From positions 1 through 64,000 of the forward strand of contig NZ_JBHFNP010000235.1 in NCBI RefSeq assembly GCF_041929235.1: DNA of 64,000 nt, in the 5' to 3' direction. The notes under the pieces were generated by a model. That model saw only the letters and a program-made list of their open reading frames with translations. It searched no databases and was not told where the DNA came from. A program made the translations under genes and the position numbers. This DNA is from Microseira sp041929235. GTDB taxonomy: Bacteria; Cyanobacteriota; Cyanobacteriia; Cyanobacteriales; Aerosakkonemataceae. This document shows, piece after piece, positions 7,761-15,900 of this stretch; the first letter of the stretch is position 1, and each line of letters starts with the position of its first letter.

Positions 7761-8357
7761 ATGGTTATGGCTTATCCACAACCTGTAAGTGTCCGGCATG
7801 GACTTCCGATCCATTTAGTTGCCGACAATGGACAAGAAGTTCAAATTTCGGTTCATAGACCTAGTTTATTTATGGTTCAAAACTTAGAACGGGTGATTCC
7901 AGATTGGAACTTGCCGGTTTTGTGGGTGGCGATTGTCTTGCAGCAAGCAAGATACGAAATGACGGAAAGTACACCCCATGTGGAACGGGAAAAAGAGCGC
8001 TTGCGGGAAAAATTTATGCGATTTGGGTTTGATGTGGCGTTTAATCTGCGCGATCGCGGTTTTTTAAGCGACTTGATCGATCCTCGCACGGGATATCCCC
8101 TGCTTTCCCGTCCAGGAGAAATTCGCCACGACGATACGGCGGTAGTCAAAGCGCTGCTGGGATTTCCGGTAACGACGAATCAATGTTCGGTTTTAACCCA
8201 TCCCTGTTGGGGTACTGCGGTTTATCCCAGCACGCTATTTGCTTCAGCTTCGCCCAGAATTATGAAGTCTGTGTTAAAAAATGTCGCGGTTCTGCATGGT
8301 TGGAAGCTTGCCAAACCCGCCGTGGAACTATCTATTGCGGCGCAGGGGAATCGCTGA
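7761..8357 (+). CDS. MMADHC-like (methylmalonic aciduria/homocystinuria type D) protein
   Basis: A 198-residue soluble protein. The run R-F-G-x-D-V-A-F-N-L-R-D-R-G, D-P-R-T-G-Y-P-L-L-S-R-P-G, H-D-D-x-A-V-V and H-P-x-W-G-T-A-V-Y-P-S-T-L is what I recall for cyanobacterial proteins annotated with the MMADHC domain, a nitroreductase-like fold that in animals partners the B12-trafficking protein CblC. The bacterial role is not established and no CblC partner lies nearby. It starts at ATG 7761, immediately after the small conserved gene. The stop (TGATGA) runs into an ATTTAAGATT-type repeat. Function should be treated as unknown despite the domain name. Confidence 0.65.
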   Translation: MVMAYPQPVSVRHGLPIHLVADNGQEVQISVHRPSLFMVQNLERVIPDWNLPVLWVAIVLQQARYEMTESTPHVEREKERLREKFMRFGFDVAFNLRDRGFLSDLIDPRTGYPLLSRPGEIRHDDTAVVKALLGFPVTTNQCSVLTHPCWGTAVYPSTLFASASPRIMKSVLKNVAVLHGWKLAKPAVELSIAAQGNR

Positions 8358-8543
8358 TGATTTCAGATTTAAGATTTAAGATTGCAGATTTGGCTAACGG
8401 GGAGTTTGACTTGCTTAGGACTGACGCAGGACGATCCTATCACCACAGTTTCTACGTAGATCTATTTTCAGAGAAACCCGGAATATGCGCGTAAGTACCG
8501 TTGCGGTAAAATCTGAAATCTGCAATCTACAATCTGCAATAAT
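8355..8543. repeat. Repeat-filled gap: ATTTAAGATT repeats and a family B element
   Basis: TCAGATTTAAGATTTAAGAT occurs at 8360-8390 and its complement at about 8510-8540, bracketing a diverged family B element (AGGACTGACGCA at 8417 to GCGTAAGTACC at 8499; internal AGAAACCCGG). The whole gap is therefore repeat DNA between two convergent genes. Confidence 0.55.
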
Positions 8544-9641
8544 TTAGATGTGTTTAGGGCGACGCAGGGTTTTGGCATTGATGGGGCACAGAAGTTTGTT
8601 GATTTCGCGCAGTTGTTCGGCGGTTCCCATACACATGAGCAAATCTCTAGCCATAATAATAGTTTCGCCGGTAGGGCCGCCAATTAGACTGCCGTCGGCG
8701 CGGCGAATGGCTAAAACTAACGCACCAGAATGCGATCGCAATTTCGCCTCGCGCAATGTTTGACCGACAAAAGGACAAGTTTCTGGATCGATTAAAAATT
8801 CTTCCATATAAAAAGCGCGATCTGCACCTGTAAGAATTCCATCGACAAAGTCCATTACCTGGGGTCTGAGGGCGGCAGCTGCCATGCGCTTTCCCCCTGT
8901 AATATAAGGAGAAACGACTGCATCGGCACCGCCGCGCTGTAATTTTTGGATTGCTTCTTCGCTATTGGCGCGCGCGATCGCTCTAATATTAGGATTCAGT
9001 GTTTTTGCGGAAAGCACGATATAAAGATTTTCTGCATCCCTGGGAAGCGCCGCGACTAAACAAATTGCTCGTTCAACTCCCACCGCCAGCAACACCTCAT
9101 CTAAAGTGGCGTCGCCTTGAACGGCAACATAACCGTGTGCTTGTGCTTCCTGTACTTGTTCTAACCCAGAGTCTATCGTCACAAATGGGATGCCTTCGGC
9201 GTCAAATTCCAAGGCGATTTGACGACCAGTGCGCCCAAATCCGCAAATAATGTAGTGTTGGTTGAGAGATTCGATCAAGCGTTTTAGTTGCCTCAGTCGT
9301 CTTCCTTCTTGAAAGTAACCTTGAATCAGGGCTTCTGTAAATCGGTTGACGATGTAACCGATGACGATAACGCCCATTAAAATTAAGACGATGGTAAAGA
9401 TGCGTCCGCGATGACCGAGGGGTTGGGTTTCTCCGTATCCCACGGTAGCGAGGGTAATCACCGTCATGTAAATCGCGTCAGACCACCCCCAGCCTTCTAC
9501 ATACTTGTACCACAGCGTGCCTGTGAGGAAGACGCCAAACAGCGCGATTGCACCCGCAACTAGCTCTTGTTGGAGGCGAAGATATTTTTGTTCTAGCGTA
9601 GAATACACGAATATTGCTTGCCCATCTAAACAATCCACCAA
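8544..9641 (-). CDS. Two-TM potassium channel with RCK (TrkA-N/TrkA-C) domains
   Basis: A 365-residue MthK-type channel. Two transmembrane helices (about 28-46 and 82-99) flank the pore loop and selectivity filter T-V-G-Y-G-E at 66-71. The cytoplasmic part contains a Rossmann RCK-N domain starting I-I-C-G-F-G-R-T-G (about 133) and an RCK-C domain from about residue 275. It should conduct K+ across the plasma membrane with gating by a bound ligand (Ca2+ or nucleotide in relatives; the ligand here is unknown). No neighbour suggests a particular pathway. The downstream end lies in ATTGCAGATT-type repeat sequence. Confidence 0.9.
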   Translation of the reverse strand: MVDCLDGQAIFVYSTLEQKYLRLQQELVAGAIALFGVFLTGTLWYKYVEGWGWSDAIYMTVITLATVGYGETQPLGHRGRIFTIVLILMGVIVIGYIVNRFTEALIQGYFQEGRRLRQLKRLIESLNQHYIICGFGRTGRQIALEFDAEGIPFVTIDSGLEQVQEAQAHGYVAVQGDATLDEVLLAVGVERAICLVAALPRDAENLYIVLSAKTLNPNIRAIARANSEEAIQKLQRGGADAVVSPYITGGKRMAAAALRPQVMDFVDGILTGADRAFYMEEFLIDPETCPFVGQTLREAKLRSHSGALVLAIRRADGSLIGGPTGETIIMARDLLMCMGTAEQLREINKLLCPINAKTLRRPKHI

Positions 9642-10051
9642 TAGGTAGAATAGCGGCTGCTAATGGCTAATTGCTAATGGCTAATTGCTAATGGCTAATT
9701 GCTTGACGCAAACACCAAAGTTTCTATACTCACATCTTGCACCAGGGCTAACACCAAAGTTTCTGGCAAATAGCTAAACTTGAAAGCCTAGATTTTTCAT
9801 CAAGAAACAAGGGTTTCAAGGCAGGTTGAGAATGGTGCAAGATCTGAGTATAAAAAATCGTCGCTTTGTAACCAGAGAGCGCAGCAAGAAACTTTGGTGA
9901 TAGGAACTGGCTAATTGCTAATGGCTAATTGGTAATTGCTAATGGCTAATTGCTGATTGGGATCGGAGCGTAGTATAGCATTTTTGCTGATTGAGCCATT
10001 AGCCATTAGCCATTAGCCAATTTTTTGATATAACTAGCAACTCTAGTTAGT
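9642..10051. repeat. Repeat-only intergenic region with heptad tracts
   Basis: This 410-bp gap holds tracts of GCTAATT/GGCTAAT heptads (9656-9703, 9908-9956 and, inverted, 9996-10020) around a family B element that itself contains another MITE. No gene, RNA or terminator is visible. Confidence 0.7.
9702..9906. mobile_element. Family B MITE split by a second MITE
   Basis: The outer element starts TTGACGCAAACACCAAAG at 9703 and ends AAACTTTGGTGATAGG near 9905. Compared with intact family B copies, the outer sequence is interrupted after AAGTTTC-TA. The inserted 124 bp (9727-9850) has its own 18-bp inverted ends (TACTCACATCTTGCACCA and the complement of TGGTGCAAGATCTGAGTA) and TA on both sides. 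Removing it rejoins the outer copy. Confidence 0.75.
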
Positions 10052-11731
10052 TTAATCGGAAATTTTATTTTGACAGTGCATGAGATAGATTTGCGTTACC
10101 CGATCGCGCGGATTTTCTTGCAGACATTTTTCAAACAGTTGTTTCGCCTCGTTTAACCAACCTGAATTGTACAGTAATAATGCTTTTTCAAACAGGGGTT
10201 TAGTCGATAATTTCGCCTGTTTGATTTCGATTGTATCGGCATCGAAAACTTCAAATACGGCAACTTTTTGGGATTTTCCCTTGACTTGGACGCGATCGAT
10301 CAAGCGCAGCGCAAAATTCATTGGTTCTTGCAGTTGCGACAGCGTGTAGTGAGAAATTAGCAAAGGAACACTATAAACTTTTGTCAACTGTTCAAGACGC
10401 GAGGAAAGATTTACAGCATCGCTGATCGCGGTGCTGTCCATGCGGAAATTTCCCCCCACTATTCCTAACATTAATTTGCCCGTGTTAATGCCAATGCCAA
10501 TTTGAATCGGCGGACGTTCTGGACCCTGGCGCGTAGTATTATATTCTGCTAAAGCTTTGAGCATAGCAATTGCTGCTTTTATGGCATCGTCTGCACTTCC
10601 TGGGAACAGAGCCATAATCGCATCACCGATATATTTATCAATAAACCCGTGATTTTGGAGAATCGCGGGTTCCATGCGGGATAAATAGCCATTAATAAAT
10701 TTAAAATTATCCTCTGGAGTCATTGTTTCCGAGAGTTTGGTAAAGTCGCGAATATCGGAAAAGAGAACAGTCATTTCTTTGGCGACCGAATCGCCTTGTT
10801 GAATATCAACAATGGTTTGTTTATCTAATAACTGGAGAAATTGACGGGGGACAAAGCGGGAAAAGGCTTCGTTGAGTTTAAATAGTTCTTGGGTAAATTT
10901 TTCCCTTTCGGCTTCAGACTTTTTGCGTTCGCTGATATCTTGGAAGGCAGCGATCGCATAGATAATTTTCCCGCTGTCATCTCTGATGGGTGTAGAAGTA
11001 ACTTCCAAGGGAACAATCCGATCTTCTTGATGAATTTCCAGGTCGTCAGCACGAACAGTTTCCCCAGATAGAGAACGGACAATTGGCAATTCTTCTGTAG
11101 GATATAACTGGTCCGTTCCCCCTCGATAAACTTGATAAACATCCGCCAATCGCTTGGTTTTGGTATCCGGTATTTTTTGAATGCCGAGCAATTCTTTTGC
11201 CTTTTGATTGGCGTAAGTAATTTGTCCAGTTGTATCTTGGACAGATACGCCGACAGGCATGGCTTCCAAAAACTGCGCGAGGCGGCGTTCGCTCTCTCTG
11301 AGTTTGGCGTTTTGTTCGATAATCTTCTGCTCCAAAAAATAAACTTTTAGTCCTTCTTTGACAGTTATATTGAGTTCTTCAGCTTGCCAAGGTTTGGCGA
11401 TGTAGCGATAGAGTTTGGCTGAGTTGATGGCATTGGTGACGCCTTCTATGGTGGCTTGACCCGTCAGCATGATTTTGATCGTTTTGGGCGATCGCTGGTG
11501 AATTTGTTTTAACACTTCATCTCCTTTGAGATCGGGCATGATATAATCAGCAATGACGATAGCAATATCGCAGCCCTCGTCGATTAAATCTTCGACTAAC
11601 TCTAAAGCTTCAATCCCGCCAACTGCTGTTTCAATCTCAAAATGATCTTCCAGAGCTTCCGATAATTCTCTTCTCAAGCTATCGAGAACCGTAATCTCGT
11701 CATCAACACAGATAATGACGGGTTTTTTCAT
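10052..11731 (-). CDS. REC-PAS-class III nucleotide cyclase, response-regulated
   Basis: A 559-residue signalling protein. A receiver domain (1-125) has Asp62 as phospho-acceptor in I-A-D-Y-I-M-P. A short coiled coil and a PAS/PAC domain (about 150-270) follow. Next is a class III adenylate/guanylate cyclase domain (about 315-490) with the metal-binding segment L-F-S-D-I-R-D-F-T and G-D-A-I-M-A-L-F. A TPR-like tail (about 510-559) ends the protein. It should convert ATP or GTP to a cyclic nucleotide under control of phosphorelay; substrate choice is not determined here. It overlaps the upstream REC gene by four bases (ATGA), so both are translated together, presumably under the same kinase. 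Confidence 0.9.
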   Translation of the reverse strand: MKKPVIICVDDEITVLDSLRRELSEALEDHFEIETAVGGIEALELVEDLIDEGCDIAIVIADYIMPDLKGDEVLKQIHQRSPKTIKIMLTGQATIEGVTNAINSAKLYRYIAKPWQAEELNITVKEGLKVYFLEQKIIEQNAKLRESERRLAQFLEAMPVGVSVQDTTGQITYANQKAKELLGIQKIPDTKTKRLADVYQVYRGGTDQLYPTEELPIVRSLSGETVRADDLEIHQEDRIVPLEVTSTPIRDDSGKIIYAIAAFQDISERKKSEAEREKFTQELFKLNEAFSRFVPRQFLQLLDKQTIVDIQQGDSVAKEMTVLFSDIRDFTKLSETMTPEDNFKFINGYLSRMEPAILQNHGFIDKYIGDAIMALFPGSADDAIKAAIAMLKALAEYNTTRQGPERPPIQIGIGINTGKLMLGIVGGNFRMDSTAISDAVNLSSRLEQLTKVYSVPLLISHYTLSQLQEPMNFALRLIDRVQVKGKSQKVAVFEVFDADTIEIKQAKLSTKPLFEKALLLYNSGWLNEAKQLFEKCLQENPRDRVTQIYLMHCQNKISD

Positions 11732-12123
11732 AATTTTTCCAACCCCGATCTAATCGCTCCAATTAAGTCTTTTTTGTCCCAAGGTTTAGCAATATAATTA
11801 TGGAGATTGGCGTATTTATTGGCTCTTTCAATCGCGGCTTCATCAGCTTGACCAGTGAGTAAAATTTTGACAACTTTCGGAAACCTTTTATGAACTTCGA
11901 TCAAAAATTCATCGCCCTTCATTCCTGGCATGAGCCAATCCGATACGATGACGATTGTCTTAATTCCTTCTTCTTCAAGTTCTGCCAAAACTTCTAGAGC
12001 TTCCTCAGCACTTTCAGCCGCTTCATAGGTGTACTTTTCCTCGAATTCGTCTTGAAGTTGGCGGATAACGCTGTTTAAAATTAGGGCTTCGTCATCAACG
12101 CACAGAATAGCAAATTTACTCAT
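11728..12123 (-). CDS. Stand-alone response regulator (receiver domain only)
   Basis: A 131-residue receiver domain from the ATG at 12123 (an in-frame ATG at 12135 is possible). The acidic pair D-D-E sits at 10-12, phospho-acceptor Asp62 in V-S-D-W-L-M-P, Thr/Gln in L-L-T-G-Q-A and Lys in I-A-K-P-W. There is no output domain, so it works by protein contact or phosphate shuttling, like CheY. Its sequence is close to the receiver domain of the cyclase encoded immediately downstream, suggesting domain duplication. The stop overlaps the start of that gene. Confidence 0.9.
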   Translation of the reverse strand: MSKFAILCVDDEALILNSVIRQLQDEFEEKYTYEAAESAEEALEVLAELEEEGIKTIVIVSDWLMPGMKGDEFLIEVHKRFPKVVKILLTGQADEAAIERANKYANLHNYIAKPWDKKDLIGAIRSGLEKL

Positions 12124-12203
12124 TATTCGTCTCAATTTTGAATGGGTGTATTTTGGATTTGTGGGTTGGGCATCTTGCCTGAAACAAATATTTTACCACA
12201 TTT

Positions 12204-12806
12204 TTATTGATTCCCTTGATTCTTTCCCGTCTCAATAACCACCCCTACATAAATATCGCTCATTGACATTTGCACTCCCACCGAAGCAAAGGAAATTGTA
12301 GCAGATTCTCCCTCATATTCCTGAAACAACCATTGTCCTGATTCATTTTTCAGGTACTGCTCAACTAAAAACTCATATTGGTCTACTAAAATATACTCGC
12401 GAAACTCAGGAATCGAGCGATAGAAGCGAAATTTATTATTTTCTAGATCAAAATCTTCTGTAGAGTTAGAAAGCACTTCTACAATCAGGATGGGATTGAG
12501 TACCTCATCGTTGCGTTCTTGATTAAAGACAGGTTCCCCAGAAATTACCATAACATCAGGATAAGTTGCGCGCCGATATCGGGGAATCCACAACCGTAAA
12601 TCGCTCATAAATGGTTCGGCATTCTTCCCGCGTAAAGCATATTTCAAGAAGGCATAGATACTGCCCGTTATCCGGTTATGATTAATCGTGCCACCTGTCA
12701 TGGGTACAATTTCTCCATCGCGATATTCACTTCTGAATTCAGCAGTTTGTTCTAACTTTCGGTACTCATCTGGAGTGTAGGTGCGTTGTGGCGTTTGAGT
12801 TAGCAT
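12204..12806 (-). CDS. Uma2/DUF820 family putative endonuclease
   Basis: A 200-residue member of the Uma2 (DUF820) family, very numerous in cyanobacteria. Characteristic features are Y-T-P-D-E-Y-R-K-L-E at the start, the H-N-R-I element, D-L-R-L-W-I, Y-P-D-V-M-V and the I-L-I-V-E-V-L-S-N-S-T block that forms a PD-(D/E)xK nuclease-like core. In vivo function is unknown; nuclease activity is inferred from fold. It stands alone between the receiver gene and the large kinase gene. Confidence 0.85.
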   Translation of the reverse strand: MLTQTPQRTYTPDEYRKLEQTAEFRSEYRDGEIVPMTGGTINHNRITGSIYAFLKYALRGKNAEPFMSDLRLWIPRYRRATYPDVMVISGEPVFNQERNDEVLNPILIVEVLSNSTEDFDLENNKFRFYRSIPEFREYILVDQYEFLVEQYLKNESGQWLFQEYEGESATISFASVGVQMSMSDIYVGVVIETGKNQGNQ

Positions 12807-12850
12807 TTCTATCTCCTAGTTAGTTTATTTATAGTAACGCTCTTCTAAAA

Positions 12851-12900
12851 GCGAGGCTCTGCCTCGCCAATCTCGTTCCCAGGCTCAGCCTGGGAACGAG
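12851..12900. repeat. Family E palindromes
   Basis: Two adjacent perfect palindromes: GCGAGGCTCTGCCTCGC (12851-12867), and arms CTCGTTCCCAGGCT / AGCCTGGGAACGAG (12872-12900). The same pair in the same arrangement recurs at 27829-27877, and the second alone at 28951-28976, so these are dispersed repeats. Confidence 0.7.
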
Positions 12901-12924
12901 GTAGGTGGGCTGCTGCCTCCAGTC

Positions 12925-15900
12925 CTATAACATAGGTAGAGAAACGGTAAATGTAGTTTGACCGGGGACTGATGCAAAAGTAATAGTTCCCTGATGTTTG
13001 GCGACAATTTTTCGCACGATATCGAGTCCCAAACCGCTGCCCTCGCCTGCGGGTTTAGTGGTAAAGAAGGGTTGAAATATTTTATCTTTAATCTCATCAG
13101 AGATGCCTTTACCGCTGTCGGTAATACTGATTTTAATGTCACCTTCTTGTTGAATGGCTGCGATGGTGAGGGTTCCTTTATTATCCATCGCTTGCAGGGC
13201 GTTGTGGATTAAATTTGTCCATACTTGGTTGAGTTCATCGAAATAACACTCAATGGGTGGGAGTTCTTGGTAATGACGGATTAATTCGACCCCATGTTTG
13301 ATTTGATTGTGATAGAGGGTTAAAACGGCTTCCAAACCATCGAGAATATTAGCTTGGACGGTTTCGCCAGTTTGGTCGTAACGGGCGTAGGTTTTGAGGG
13401 CAAACACAACTTTGGCAGCGCGATCGCTTGCTGTAGTAATATCTCTAGTACTCTCTTGTAAGCGCGCAAAGGAACGCACAATTTTGAGGAAACTATCGCT
13501 GTCAGGTTGTTGCAAGAGAGGGATGAGGGGTTCCAGGTTGTCGCGAATTCCTAAATCGAGGAGGAAGTTAGCCAAAGTGTCAGCATTGTTAATATTTTGC
13601 GCTTCCAGTTCGCTAGTGAGGGCTTTTCGCAATTGTCGTCGTTCGCGCCCGGATATGGTGGTAGTATTGGTGAGCGATCGCTCTAACAATGCCAAAAATT
13701 GCTCTTCTCGTTCTGGGGTAAGTTCGCGGAATAAAGAAGGAAACTTGCCCAAGTTTTCTTGCAGAAAGTCACTGATATAACCCACGGAAGAACGAATCGC
13801 ACCCAAAGGCGTGTTAATTTCATGAGCAACTCCAGCTACCAGTTGACCCAAAGCTGCCATTTTTTCCGATTGAATTAGTTCTTCTTGGGTGGTTTGAAGT
13901 TGTTGCAGCGTGCTAGCTAACTCCTGATTTTTTTGTTTGATTGCTTCTTCAGCTTGTTTGCGCTCGGTAATGTCGTTCATAATTACAGTAAACAGCAATC
14001 CATCTCGCAATTGCAGTCGGGAAATTGAGGCTTCTGCGGGAAAGAGTTCGCCGTTTTTGCGCTGTCCTTGAATTTTACCTCGCTCAGTTTTACCCATGCT
14101 GCGGAAGGGAACTTCTTCACTACCAAATTGACCAATATGGTGTCGATGGCGATCGCGGACATTATTTGGCAGTAAAATATCCAGATGTTGACCGATAACT
14201 TCCTGTGCGGTGTAGCCAAACATCTGTTCGGCAGCTTGGTTAAACAGGCAAATCTGCTGGTTTTCATTCACTGAAATGATAGCATCGCCAGCAATCTGAA
14301 GAATTCCGGAGAATTTAACCTGACTTTCTTGAAGTTCTTGGGTACGTTGCTCTACTATCGTTTCTAAATTGGCGTATAGTTGGGCATTTTTAATCGAGAT
14401 AGCTGCTTGTGAAGCTAACACTTTTAACACTTCTAAGCGGGCTGGAGTAAATGCACCCGCTATCAGATTATTTTCCAGATAAAGGAGAGCGATCGCCACT
14501 CCCTGATTTTGAATCGGCATACACAAAACCGACTTGGGTTGATGCCGAATAATATAGGAGTCACCAGCAAATGTATTCTCAGCCGTGGCATCATTAATTA
14601 CCAAAGTTTTTTGAGTACGCCAGACATAGTTAATCAGAGTGATGGGGATTTGCTCGGAGTCAGCTACAGGAGTAGAATGCAAGTTACAGCCTTTACCGCT
14701 AACGGATTGGGCAGCGACGAAGAATGAATCTTTCTCTAGCAAAATTAGAGAGCTTTTCTCTGCTCCGGCATTCTCGATAATCACTTGCATTAAGGTGGAG
14801 AGCAACCGCTCGAGGTGAATTTCTCCTGACAGGGATTGAGATGCTTTAATTACCGTTGCTAAGTCCAAAATTTCTGAAACACCTGAACTGCTGGATGTTA
14901 TAGTTCCAGTCATCATTTGGGCAATTGTCTCGCCTGTCTTTAAGGCTGTTTTCTGGTTTAAAATCGGGGCGAGCAATTGAGGATAGCGCTTTTCTAAATC
15001 CTCAACTTTAGCTTTAGCACCCCAGCGTGCGTATGCGTAGTAAGCATCAGTTAAATACACTTGGGCAATTTTTTCTTTTCCCCATTCAAGATAGAATTTT
15101 GCTGCCAGTTCGTTAGCCAGTGCTTCTTCGTTCGCGTACTCGTTTTCTTTGGCTCCTTTTATGGCGAGATCGTACATGGCGATCGCTTCTACTTTTTCTC
15201 CTAAAACTCGATGCCGTTCTGCTTCTACTAGATATAATTTATGTAGGTAATTCATCGGGGCACTCTCTCCCCAATTCTGCATTTTTTGCTGATTATTAGC
15301 TATATCTTCGAGAATTTTTTGTGGTTCGGAAATAGCTACATCAGCATATACCGCCAACTTAGATAGAGAATCGTAGGTATAAAAAATCGGCACTAATATA
15401 GAAGCAACTCCTGCATCTAAATACTGTTCTGCTCCCACCGAATGCTCAACCGCTTGTTTGTATTCGCCAAAAAGATAGCAAAGGATTAACTTATTTAAAT
15501 AAAAATAATAGCAAGCTATTCTGTAATTATTGGCGATGTGAAGCGGTAACATTTTAGCTTCATCACAAGCTGAACCGATTAAACGGCAAGGATTCTCCGT
15601 CATTCCCAGCAAGTTTAATACAAGTTGATGATAAATTTGATGCAATTGAAGAATGCTATCCTGATTTATCTTGTTGATAGCATCCCTGTAGGTTTGCATC
15701 TCTAGTTCAACCCTTGATAGCTCGGTTGATCCACTAAAGTATAAATGGTAACAATACCTGTGAGCAGAATAGCCAGCGTGTTCTAAATCTCCTGTTTCTA
15801 AACCGCTAAAGTAAGAATCTAGAAAGGGTTTTAATGTTTCCTTGACGTGCTTTTTCCAATGTTTTATAAAGCAGGATTCTACAAACAGCGTCATAGCTTT

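Noticed and set aside
13394..13780. A 128-codon plus-strand frame inside the large kinase gene
   Set aside because: It is antisense to the histidine-kinase part, Arg/Ser-rich, and lacks a start signal.
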